A stretch of DNA of 24,560 nt from WTAW01 sp964406575 (GTDB taxonomy: Bacteria > Acidobacteriota > Aminicenantia > Aminicenantales > Aminicenantaceae), in assembly GCA_964406575.1 (NCBI GenBank), contig CAYOSH010000046.1, positions 1-24,560 on the forward strand. The letters run 5' to 3'. The number at the start of each line of letters is the position of its first letter. The stretch's first letter is position 1. The notes below the pieces were generated by a model. The model made no database searches and was not told where the DNA came from. It saw only the letters and a program-made list of their open reading frames with translations. Shown here piece by piece: positions 7,374 through 13,142 of the stretch. Position numbers and translations under genes: made by a program.

Positions 7374-8318
7374 ATGAAAATTAGAATTCTGGGGTCGGAG
7401 TCTCTGGGCGTTCGCGGATTATCTTGTGTTGTGGAAATCCGGCACCGCAAAATTGTCATTGATCCAGGAGTGGCCCTGGGCTATCAACGTCATGGACTAC
7501 TCCCTCACCCTTTTCAAGTTGCTGTGGGGAGTGAGGTGCGCCGGAAGATTGTGAAAGCCTTAGAGGACTGCACGGATATCGCCATCAGCCATTTCCATGG
7601 GGACCATATTCCTCTGGCTAATGCCAATCCCTATCAGCTCTCAGCTCGAGTTGTATCCCGCTCGTTCCAAAAGCCTCGGTTGTGGTGTAAGAGTCCGAAT
7701 GATGTCTCTCCTTCAATGGTCAAACGCTGCCGCGATCTCTCCGATGTCTTGGGACGGAAGTTTCCTTGCTCAGAAGGTCAAACATCAGAACTTCTCAGCT
7801 TCTCCCAATCCATGCCCCACGGAGAGGCGAAAGGCCCTCTTGGGGGAGTGATGATGACCCGGGTGGAGGATACCAAAGAAATTTTTGTCCACGCCTCGGA
7901 TATCCAGCTCTTAGACATCACTCCCATAGAACAGATATTGGCCTGGAAACCTGATATTGTTCTTGCCTCCGGACCCCCTTTGTACCTCCGGCATCTTTCA
8001 TCAAGAACACGAAAGAGAGCTCGTAAAAACGCTTTGTTTTTAGCCAAGAGAGTCCCCGTTTTAATTCTTGATCACCACATTTTACGGAACGAGGAGGGAT
8101 ATCGTTTTTTGGAAGATCTGTCGGCATCGGTTGGACACACAGTCTTCTGTGCCGCCGATTACATGGGACAGAGACGCCTCCCGCTCGAAGCCTGGAGGCA
8201 GTGTCTCTACCGGGAGATGCCTGCACCTGAAGGCTGGCATAAAGCATACTCTCAGGGAAAGGTGAATACGGATTCTTACAGAAAATGGAGAGGCATAAGT
8301 ATTCAGGACATCATATGA
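7374..8318 (+). CDS. UPF0282-type metallo-beta-lactamase-fold protein
   Basis: A 314-residue protein of the MBL superfamily. The opening RILGSESLGVRGLSCVVE and KIVIDPGVALGYQRHGLLPH are typical of UPF0282, a family I know mainly from archaea. The metal-binding motif is H73-x-H75-x-D77-H78 (SHFHGDH). Later ligands are likely H148 (MPHGEA), D174 (VHASDIQ) and a late histidine in LILDHHILR. It is probably a di-zinc or di-iron hydrolase; the substrate is unknown. There is no Shine-Dalgarno before the ATG, which follows AATAAAAAAAAGTT, so the message may be leaderless (TATAAT at 7357-7362) or the start weak. The TauE/SafE gene follows after 23 bases and is likely cotranscribed. Confidence 0.75.
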   Translation: MKIRILGSESLGVRGLSCVVEIRHRKIVIDPGVALGYQRHGLLPHPFQVAVGSEVRRKIVKALEDCTDIAISHFHGDHIPLANANPYQLSARVVSRSFQKPRLWCKSPNDVSPSMVKRCRDLSDVLGRKFPCSEGQTSELLSFSQSMPHGEAKGPLGGVMMTRVEDTKEIFVHASDIQLLDITPIEQILAWKPDIVLASGPPLYLRHLSSRTRKRARKNALFLAKRVPVLILDHHILRNEEGYRFLEDLSASVGHTVFCAADYMGQRRLPLEAWRQCLYREMPAPEGWHKAYSQGKVNTDSYRKWRGISIQDII

Positions 8319-8341
8319 GGGAAAAATGAAGATTTAGAACG

Positions 8342-9094
8342 ATGGAATCGATTTTTTCAATCATTTTATGGCTTTTAATAGGCATTTTTGCCGGATTTAT
8401 GAGCGGTATGTTCGGGATAGGAGGAGGGTCAGTAAGGACTCCCCTGATTTATGCCTCAGGCCTGCCACTACTTAGTGCTTTTGGAATCAATTTACTGGTC
8501 ATACCCTTCTCTTCCTGTATTGCTGCTATCAGTCACAGGAAAAACATCGACTGGAGGTTTGCTCCTTTGGTCATCGCAGGTGGTGTTTCAGGCACGGTAG
8601 CAGGCTCTTTCTTGGTGGGAAAGATCCAAACCATACCTTTAGCCATAATTTTTTTATTTATTTCTCTTATCACTGTATTGGGGATTTATCTGGATCGATT
8701 GATTCCTGGAGTGGCAAAGAAGATCCATCCCGATAAAAAAAACATTATAGGCGGTACGTTTTGTCTTAATTTCATTACAGCGATGCGGGGAGGAAGTGGG
8801 GGTTCTCTATTCCCTCCCTTTTTGAAATTAATGAAATTGGATATACACGAGGCCATCGCCACATCTTTGTTTGCCACCATCTTCTCGGCAACGGCCGGAG
8901 TTGTTATTTATTGGCATCGAGGTGACATCCTGTTGCTGCCGGCCATAGCGATGATCGTAGGCTCAGTCGCGGGAGCAAGGCTAGGGAGTATGACGTCTCT
9001 GAAAACAAAATCGTTGGGACTGGAAATCGGACTTTCCGTGTTGGTCCTAATTATGGCACTGATCGTGCTGGTGAAAGCCATTTTGGCTGGATAA
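8342..9094 (+). CDS. Sulfite/anion exporter, TauE/SafE family
   Basis: A 250-residue integral membrane protein with about eight predicted helices. The N-terminal GIFAGFMSGMFGIGGGSVRTPLIY carries the GxxxGxxGIGGG signature of TauE/SafE proteins, and the second repeat shows the matching GGTFCLNFITAMRGGSGGSLFPPF at about residues 138-160. This internal duplication is normal for the family. Members export sulfite, sulfoacetate or related anions, or take them up; the specificity cannot be read. It follows the UPF0282 gene on the same strand with a 23-base gap. The length is standard and there are no lesions. Confidence 0.85.
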   Translation: MESIFSIILWLLIGIFAGFMSGMFGIGGGSVRTPLIYASGLPLLSAFGINLLVIPFSSCIAAISHRKNIDWRFAPLVIAGGVSGTVAGSFLVGKIQTIPLAIIFLFISLITVLGIYLDRLIPGVAKKIHPDKKNIIGGTFCLNFITAMRGGSGGSLFPPFLKLMKLDIHEAIATSLFATIFSATAGVVIYWHRGDILLLPAIAMIVGSVAGARLGSMTSLKTKSLGLEIGLSVLVLIMALIVLVKAILAG

Positions 9095-9110
9095 TAAAAA
9101 TGAAAAAGTT

Positions 9111-9203
9111 AAGACTGAATTCTGTGATATTCCGGTTGTGATTAGAAAAATCCTAAGAATTAGGAAAAGGACCAACGCAAAAGAGAAAAAATCAGTCTTT
9201 TTC
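9111..9203 (+). terminator. Possible terminator after the TauE/SafE gene
   Basis: AAGACTGA (9111-9118) is the exact reverse complement of TCAGTCTT (9192-9199), which runs into TTTTT. Between them lies a small perfect hairpin, TCCTAA-GAA-TTAGGA (9151-9165). The outer stem closes a long loop, so ordinary intrinsic termination is uncertain, but the position, directly behind the gene and ahead of an independent promoter, fits. Confidence 0.35.
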
Positions 9204-9378
9204 ACCTATTAGGGAAAAACATGCCGTATTGATTTCACTCTTTTCACGGAAATGCTAGATTTATAAGCCTTCATGTGGAAATATAATTAGGAATTTATAC
9301 TTTATCTGGCTCGTTGATAAAGAGGGGAAAACGATCCAAACGGAGTGAACAAAGAATTTAGATTAAGGAATATTTTTG

Positions 9379-9407
9379 TTGACAGTTGAGAAATTATATT
9401 TTATGCT
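9379..9407 (+). promoter_or_regulatory. Promoter of the Fur-box-controlled cluster
   Basis: TTGACA (9379-9384) matches the sigma-70-type -35 perfectly. After a 17-base spacer, TATGCT (9402-9407) matches four of six -10 positions. The predicted start of transcription is near 9413-9415, right at the first base of the Fur box, so a bound repressor would block polymerase or promoter clearance. Confidence 0.7.
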
Positions 9408-9413
9408 GTTAAT

Positions 9414-9432
9414 GATAATGATTATCATTATC
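9414..9432. promoter_or_regulatory. Fur box (perfect 19-bp palindrome)
   Basis: GATAATGATTATCATTATC is a perfect 9-1-9 inverted repeat and corresponds to the classical Fur consensus GATAATGATAATCATTATC, differing only at the central region. Flanking T and A (9413, 9433) extend the symmetry to ten bases per arm. It sits at the predicted start point of the promoter at 9379-9407. By analogy, iron-loaded Fur-type protein would repress the downstream cluster and low iron would induce it. The first gene downstream encodes a Fur/PerR-type protein, so self-control is plausible. Confidence 0.85.
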
Positions 9433-9464
9433 AAATTGGATATGAATTTCAATTAAGATTAAAA

Positions 9465-9518
9465 ATGGTTGAAGCTTATAAATGGAGACATCGGTTCCGC
9501 AAGCATGTTTCCCGTTGA
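9465..9518 (+). other. N-terminal coding segment of the Fur-like gene, ended by TGA
   Basis: From the ATG at 9465 the frame reads MVEAYKWRHRFRKHVSR and stops at TGA (9516-9518). It is in the same frame as the Fur-family ORF and continues it directly: TLPRESILDFLSRTSKHLSA follows. Fur proteins begin with just such a helix and a G-[VY]-R-x-T-x-x-R-x-x-IL stretch, so the TGA stands in for the residue (usually I, L, M or V, sometimes other) between R and T. The segment is therefore genuine coding sequence cut off by one codon. Confidence 0.7.
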
Positions 9519-9548
9519 ACACTGCCGCGTGAATCTATACTGGATTTT

Positions 9549-9911
9549 TTGTCGAGAACGTCAAAACATTTGAGTGCAAAAGAAATTTACGATGATCTCT
9601 CTAAAGCGTATCCAGGGATCGGGCAAAGTACAATTTACCGCACCCTGAGCCTTTTGGTGCAAACGGGTTTTCTAAACAAAATCGATATTGGCGATGGTCC
9701 GAGCCGCTATGAATACAGATCAGTCAGTAAAAAGGCGCACCACCATCATCTCATCTGTACCAAATGTGGAAAAATCATCGATTATAGCGATTCCATAGAT
9801 GAAGAAGAGAAACTCGTCAAAGAAGCAGAAAAGAATATCGCCGGAAAATACAATTTTCAAGTTCAAGAGCACAACATCGAATTTTATGGAATATGTAAAG
9901 ATTGCCAATAG
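9549..9911 (+). CDS. Fur/PerR-family metalloregulator, upstream part separated by in-frame TGA
   Basis: The uninterrupted frame from TTG 9549 gives 120 residues, but homology starts earlier: the codons from 9519 (TLPRESILDF) belong to the winged helix, and 9465-9515 supplies the first helix, all in one frame with TGA at 9516. The DNA-binding part shows HLSAKEIYDDL and the recognition helix IGQSTIYRTLSLLVQTGF. The dimerisation domain has the regulatory metal motif KAHHHHLICTKCGKIIDY and the structural zinc site CTKC...CKDC, both complete. Fur, PerR and Zur cannot be told apart with confidence; the upstream Fur box favours an iron or peroxide sensor. If translation really starts at TTG 9549 the product lacks helices needed for DNA binding. 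It heads the metal cluster that follows. Confidence 0.75.
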   Translation: MSRTSKHLSAKEIYDDLSKAYPGIGQSTIYRTLSLLVQTGFLNKIDIGDGPSRYEYRSVSKKAHHHHLICTKCGKIIDYSDSIDEEEKLVKEAEKNIAGKYNFQVQEHNIEFYGICKDCQ

Positions 9912-9941
9912 ATATTCGGACATCTTTGGAAAGGAGGAAAC

Positions 9942-10301
9942 ATGAGAAACAGACACAGATGGATGTATTACCAGACTGGTCTTCCTGGCTGGATGAGATG
10001 CGGTTTTTCTCCCGGCTGGATGGGCAGAAGTCCAACAGGTTTGGGCCCCGCTGCTCAATATCTTGCTTATGGGACATGGCCTACGCCACAGATGAATTAT
10101 GTCTGGCAGCAGGGACAGATACCTTTCTCTCCCATACCCGGATTCCCCCAAGCGGGATTTCCAACTCCGTACGATCCTTGGGGAGCAACAGAGCTAACTC
10201 CGGAGCAGGAGCTCAATTTTCTTAAGGTAGAAGCCGAGCATTTGGATGATGAGCTTTCGGCTGTAGAAAAAAGAATTAAAGAATTGGGAGGTGAAAAATG
10301 A
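9942..10301 (+). CDS. DUF5320-like small protein with C-terminal coil
   Basis: A 119-residue protein. The first 85 residues are low-complexity and rich in Gly, Pro, Trp, Tyr and Met (MRNRHRWMYYQTGLPGW, repeated G-F/P patches). The last 35, LTPEQELNFLKVEAEHL onward to RIKELGGEK, form a predicted coiled coil. This layout is that of DUF5320-type proteins that accompany NifX/NifB-like proteins in anaerobes; their role is unknown. The coil is clearly alike to that ending the next protein (SPEEEMNYLKQQAELL), which suggests pairing of the two. The ribosome binding site AAAGGAGG is the best of the cluster. The stop overlaps the next start as ATGA, so the two are translationally coupled. Confidence 0.7.
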   Translation: MRNRHRWMYYQTGLPGWMRCGFSPGWMGRSPTGLGPAAQYLAYGTWPTPQMNYVWQQGQIPFSPIPGFPQAGFPTPYDPWGATELTPEQELNFLKVEAEHLDDELSAVEKRIKELGGEK

Positions 10302-10924
10302 GAATAGCCGTATCTGCATCGAGCCCCGATCTCTCCAGTCCTGTTGATCCCCGGTTCGGGAGATGCCCTTATTTTTTATTCGTTGATCCCGAGTCACTGG
10401 AGTTTGAAGCCATCGAGAATCCCAATATTTCTTCTGCCAGCGGAGTTGGGATTCAGTCTGCCCAACTTGTTGCGGAAAAAGGAGCAAAGGCCGTTCTTAC
10501 AGGAAGCTGCGGTCCCAACGCTTTTCAAACTCTCCAAGCAGCAGGAGTCGAGGTGATCATCGGAGTTTCCGGAACAGTTAAGGAGGCTGTTGTGCAGTAT
10601 AAATCGGGTCAAATTCAGGCTACGGCTCAAGCCAATGTCCCTGCCCATTCCGGAATCGGCGGAAGCGGGGCCATGGGCTCCGGTTTCGGTATAGGCCGAG
10701 GAATGGGCGGAGGCATGGGGAGAGGAATGGGCGGAGGCATGGGGAGAGGTATGGGATATGTGCAGCCTCCTCAAGTTCCCCAGTCAACGCCACCAGAATC
10801 CACTCAGCCGCAGAGGTCCCCTGAGGAAGAGATGAATTATTTGAAACAGCAGGCTGAATTGCTCAAAAAACAGATGGAGAACATCTCCAAAAAAATCGAA
10901 GAGATGGAAAAGAAAAAAAACTAA
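10298..10924 (+). CDS. NifX/NifB-like (FeMo-cofactor-binding-type) domain protein with Gly-Met linker and coil
   Basis: 208 residues in three parts. Residues 1-105 form the dinitrogenase iron-molybdenum cofactor family fold: MRIAVSASSPDLSSPVDPRFGRCPYFLFVD, then GAKAVLTGSCGPNAFQTLQAAGVEVI and the G-TVKEAV helix. The C in TGSCGPNA and the D-x-R-F-G-R motif are typical. Residues 125-155 are a Gly/Met/Arg repeat (GMGGGMGR units). Residues 170-208 are a coiled coil like that of the preceding DUF5320-like protein. Free-standing relatives are usually about 110-130 residues, so the tail is an added module. In nitrogen fixers this domain carries metal-sulfur cofactor precursors; with no nif genes here it probably binds some other Fe-S or heterometal cluster. 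Confidence 0.8.
   Translation: MRIAVSASSPDLSSPVDPRFGRCPYFLFVDPESLEFEAIENPNISSASGVGIQSAQLVAEKGAKAVLTGSCGPNAFQTLQAAGVEVIIGVSGTVKEAVVQYKSGQIQATAQANVPAHSGIGGSGAMGSGFGIGRGMGGGMGRGMGGGMGRGMGYVQPPQVPQSTPPESTQPQRSPEEEMNYLKQQAELLKKQMENISKKIEEMEKKKN
10700..10747 (+). repeat. 24-bp tandem repeat coding for GMGGGMGR
   Basis: The unit starting GGAATGGGCGGAGGCATGG occurs twice without a mismatch (10700-10723 and 10724-10747) and continues with a partial third copy (GGTATGGG). It is in frame and codes for the Gly-Met-Arg linker of the NifX-like protein. Copy number is likely to vary between strains. Confidence 0.9.
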
Positions 10925-10955
10925 TAATTAATCTTACTTAATATCGCTGAAAACC

Positions 10956-11065
10956 GTGCCTGTTGCGGACAGAATGGACGGAAGTGCTGGTACGGGAAGA
11001 GGTCAGAACAGACTCAGTTGGAACCGGATCAAGAGCAGAGTCTTTTGAAAACAAGGAAAAAATGA
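10956..11065 (+). pseudogene. Frameshifted DUF5320-like micro-gene
   Basis: From GTG 10956 the frame reads MPVADRMDGSAGTGRGQNR and then runs into TGA at 11046-11048. The start resembles the MPxxDxTGPxGxGPxTGRG opening of DUF5320 proteins. In a second frame the same DNA ends as QLEPDQEQSLLKTRKK and stops at TGA 11063-11065. LEPDQEQSLLK resembles LTPEQELNFLK and SPEEEMNYLK of the two upstream proteins. That stop overlaps the ATG of the scaffold gene (11062) as ATGA, the same coupling as seen upstream. A single one-base shift between about 11005 and 11025 would join both parts into a protein of about 36 residues. It is a damaged gene, a sequence error or a recoded one. Confidence 0.45.
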
Positions 11066-11520
11066 ATAAAAGTGACGACCTTGAAAAATTCGCTCATGAG
11101 CTTCAAAAGCAAATTCTTGAGCAAATCAAAAAACAATATTCCGAAGTGGCCATAGATCACTGGCAAAATCCAAGGAACTTCAAAAGAATCGAAAATCCGG
11201 ATGTTTATGCCAAGGTAACAGGCCCTTGTGGGGATTCCATGGAGATGTTCCTACACATGAAAGACAATACGATCTCCGAATGCGGATTTCAAACCGACGG
11301 CTGTGGAACCACTATTATCTGCGGCAGCGTGGTTATGGAACTTGCTAGAAAAAAGTCTATAACTCAGGCTCTTTCCCTGGTAAGTGCTGATAGAATACTC
11401 GAAATACTCGGAGGTTTACCGGATCCAGATGTGCATTGTGCTCAGCTGGCTGCAGAGACTATGAGGAAGGCATTGGCGGATTATCTCTTCCGGAAAACAG
11501 GTGCCAGGAAAAAACATTGA
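11062..11520 (+). CDS. IscU/NifU-like Fe-S cluster scaffold protein
   Basis: 152 residues from ATG 11062 (MNKSDDLEKFAHEL). The open frame extends upstream to 10963, but that part overlaps the DUF5320-like remnant and has no homology, while AAGGA at 11053-11057 supports the internal ATG. The IscU fold is clear: HWQNPRNFKRIENPDVYAKV, then C56 in GPCGDSMEMF with the conserved Asp, the CGFQTDGCGTTIICGS segment (C81 and C87) and C126 in VHCAQLAAET. The three cluster ligands are C56, one of C81/C87, and C126. It lacks the LPPVK chaperone motif of true IscU and belongs to the NifU-like free-standing type found with NifX-like proteins. It likely assembles or hands over clusters to the NifX-like protein and the ferredoxin downstream. 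Confidence 0.85.
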   Translation: MNKSDDLEKFAHELQKQILEQIKKQYSEVAIDHWQNPRNFKRIENPDVYAKVTGPCGDSMEMFLHMKDNTISECGFQTDGCGTTIICGSVVMELARKKSITQALSLVSADRILEILGGLPDPDVHCAQLAAETMRKALADYLFRKTGARKKH

Positions 11521-11552
11521 AGAAAAATTTGAGGATTGTCGAAAAGTAAGAT

Positions 11553-11870
11553 ATGTCACTAATTATTGATAATGAAAAGTGTGAAAGCTGTGGCATTTGC
11601 GTTGCTGTCTGTCCCCTCCATGCCATATCGATCATCGAAGGCAAAGCGTTTATCGACCAGAATAGATGCACGGAGTGTCTTCAATGCATAAATGAATGCC
11701 CCAACGATGCGATCCGTCAGATCCCTGACAGAGAGGTTTCTCTGAAAACTAGAGAGAGTTCAATCCCTTATTTTGAGGATAAAACCATTCCACGCCCAAG
11801 ACAAATATTTTCGAGCAATAAATGGAATCCACAGATAAATGGGAAGGGGGGGATTTTTTTAATGAATTAA
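11553..11870 (+). CDS. 2[4Fe-4S] ferredoxin
   Basis: 105 residues. Two classical cluster motifs are present: CESCGICVAVCP (residues 10-21) and CTECLQCINECP (about 39-50), each CxxCxxCxxxCP, with the usual isoleucine/aspartate surroundings (DNEKC, DQNRC). The remaining 50 residues are an unusual basic, polar tail (RQIPDREVSLKTRESS to GKGGIFLMN) without known domain. The ferredoxin would supply electrons within the cluster, for example for cluster maturation. It follows the scaffold gene after 32 bases. The ribosome binding site is weak. Confidence 0.85.
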   Translation: MSLIIDNEKCESCGICVAVCPLHAISIIEGKAFIDQNRCTECLQCINECPNDAIRQIPDREVSLKTRESSIPYFEDKTIPRPRQIFSSNKWNPQINGKGGIFLMN

Positions 11871-11914
11871 AAAATGCAATAACTAACTTTTTTCATGCGG
11901 ATTCCTCATTTAAC

Positions 11915-11983
11915 ATGAGCAGAAGGAGTGAAAGAAGAAAATACGGGAGGCATAGAAGGAGAGGCAGAGGAGGAAGGTTTTAG
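11915..11983 (+). CDS. Tiny arginine-rich ORF
   Basis: The frame codes for 22 residues, MSRRSERRKYGRHRRRGRGG plus RF, of which 11 are Arg. It lies on the same strand between the ferredoxin and the methyltransferase. There is no Shine-Dalgarno in front (TTTAAC precedes ATG). It resembles in composition the Gly/Arg-rich starts of DUF5320-family proteins, so it could be a remnant of another one or a real micropeptide that binds nucleic acid. Low confidence. Confidence 0.25.
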   Translation: MSRRSERRKYGRHRRRGRGGRF

Positions 11984-12023
11984 CTATTACTTCGAGTCAG
12001 ACATGACATGAATCTTAAGAGTC

Positions 12024-12644
12024 ATGTATTCAGAAGAAGGTCATAAATTTGTGAAAAATGGGCCAAAATCAAATACGGATAGAGATGTTAAGAGCGATGT
12101 TGAGATGTGGCTTAAAAAAGACGGCGAAAATTTTTTAAGGAGCGTTGGCATAGGAAAAGGGCAGGTTGTATTAGATTTTGGTTGTGGAGAAGGCCATTAT
12201 TCAATTCCCGCATCGAGACTTGTCGGAGAGAAAGGCAAAATATATGCCTTAGACAAAGATAAACAGGCTTTAAATTCCCTGGTTAGGCTAATAAAAAAGA
12301 ACAATATCAAAAATATAAAAGTGATACAAAAAGAGTCAGAAACTTCACTGGAAGATAATTGTATAGATTTTATACTGTCTTATGATGTTCTCCATTATGT
12401 GAAAAATAGAAAAGATATCTATCATGAATTTTGTAGAGTAATGAGACCTGACGGAGTTTTTTCTCTTTATCCGAAGCACCTCAAAAATGACTATCCTTTA
12501 ATGGAATTAGCTCATATGAAATTGGAAGACATTATAAACGAAGTCGAAGAAGCAGGATTTTCTTTGCAGGATAAATATTTTAAAAAGCTTATTCACGATG
12601 ATTCCTATAATGACGGCTATATACTGAATTTCAGGAAGGATTAA
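12024..12644 (+). CDS. Class I SAM-dependent methyltransferase
   Basis: 206 residues, Methyltransf_11/25 type. Motif I is VVLDFGCGEGHYSIPASRLV (around residues 47-66), the acidic end of strand 2 is IYALDKD (around 75-81), and motif IV/post-motif is IDFILSYDVLHYV (around 116-128) followed by FCRVMRPDGVFSLYP. The substrate is unknown. The gene is clearly AT-richer than the Fe-S genes before it (frequent AAA, AAT, ATA), which suggests separate origin. Only a weak AAGAG precedes the start. ACATGAC (12001-12007) and GTCATGT (12021-12027) could pair and bury the ATG in a stem. It may be the last gene of the Fur-box cluster (40 bases after the Arg-rich ORF) or independent. Confidence 0.8.
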   Translation: MYSEEGHKFVKNGPKSNTDRDVKSDVEMWLKKDGENFLRSVGIGKGQVVLDFGCGEGHYSIPASRLVGEKGKIYALDKDKQALNSLVRLIKKNNIKNIKVIQKESETSLEDNCIDFILSYDVLHYVKNRKDIYHEFCRVMRPDGVFSLYPKHLKNDYPLMELAHMKLEDIINEVEEAGFSLQDKYFKKLIHDDSYNDGYILNFRKD

Positions 12645-13122
12645 TCATAGAAGTTTCTCGCTGGGAGATAAAAATCAATAGGGAAGGAAAGCAGAAGGAT
12701 ATGTTTTTGCTGACTATTTTCAGTAATGTTAGAAATCTTATTTGCTGGCTGGAGATATCCAGGTGAAAATAAAAGGGCAATATCGATGAGGTTAGGGCTG
12801 AAACAAATTGGCACAATTCGAACACCATACGCTGATAAAGCAAGTTATCAATGAATTAAAACAATTTATCTTCCTCGGCGAATTTAAGGAAGGAAACTCG
12901 CAGCATTAAGTGGTTGCTAATGAGCCTCCTTGTTTCCATGATCATGGCCAGTATTATAACATTCATAGTATACCAGGGTGGGAGGTTACTGGGATTCTAG
13001 TGAGCTCAAAGAATCCCAAGATCTAGTGTTGACCAGATAAGTTGCGATCATTCCGGTATTCAATCACAGCGTAATGCAACACCAAAATCATTATGTGCCA
13101 GTTCTTAGCCGATTTAATCTGA
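12645..13122. other. Intergenic region with gene fragments
   Basis: No intact gene. It holds a short TrmO-like fragment (12786-12854, listed separately) and a small frame ending at about 12999 that reads RSIKWLLMSLLVSMIMASII and on to FIVYQGG, which looks like the first membrane helix of a sensor or transporter cut off after 22 residues. A hairpin, TGGGATTCT (12990-12998) with AGAATCCCA (13010-13018), lacks a T-run. The region looks like a graveyard of truncated genes. Confidence 0.45.
12786..12854 (+). pseudogene. TrmO/TsaA-type N-terminal fragment
   Basis: From ATG 12786 the frame reads MRLGLKQIGTIRTPYADKAS and YQ, then TGA at 12852. K-x-IG-x-IRTPY-x-DKA is the conserved beginning of the TrmO (YaeB/TsaA) tRNA N6-methyladenosine methyltransferase family, normally about 150-230 residues. 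The following 100 bases do not continue the homology in any frame that I can see. It is therefore a truncated remnant. The match is short but specific. Confidence 0.45.
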
Positions 13123-13142
13123 CTTGTGAGAAAACTCACAAG
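13123..13142. terminator. Perfect hairpin at the end of the enzyme I gene
   Basis: CTTGTGAG (13123-13130) and CTCACAAG (13135-13142) form a perfect 8-bp stem with an AAAA/TTTT loop. It overlaps the stop codon of the minus-strand gene (13136-13138). No T-run follows on the minus strand; on the plus strand GTCCTTTTT follows. It may stabilise the 3' end of the enzyme I message or stop transcription coming from the left. Confidence 0.4.

Noticed and set aside
9519..9548. CTG or ATA start for the Fur-like gene between the TGA and TTG 9549
   Set aside because: No Shine-Dalgarno, and rare start codons; the frame clearly continues from 9465.
9519..9600. SECIS element behind the TGA of the Fur-like gene
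   Set aside because: Only a 3-bp stem too close to the TGA and no hairpin with a suitable loop at 16-37 bases, so selenocysteine is not supported there.
10700..10747. CRISPR-like repeat
   Set aside because: It is an in-frame 24-bp tandem repeat without spacers, coding for a Gly-Met linker.
10963..11061. 33-residue N-terminal extension of the scaffold protein
   Set aside because: TTG start without binding site, no homology, and the stretch reads as DUF5320-like sequence in other frames; ATG 11062 has AAGGA in front.
9942..11870. Nitrogen-fixation locus
   Set aside because: No nifHDK, nifEN or true nifB is present; NifX-like domains and NifU-like scaffolds are widespread in non-fixing anaerobes.
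12990..13018. Intrinsic terminator (9-bp stem)
   Set aside because: Eleven-base loop and no T-run on either strand.
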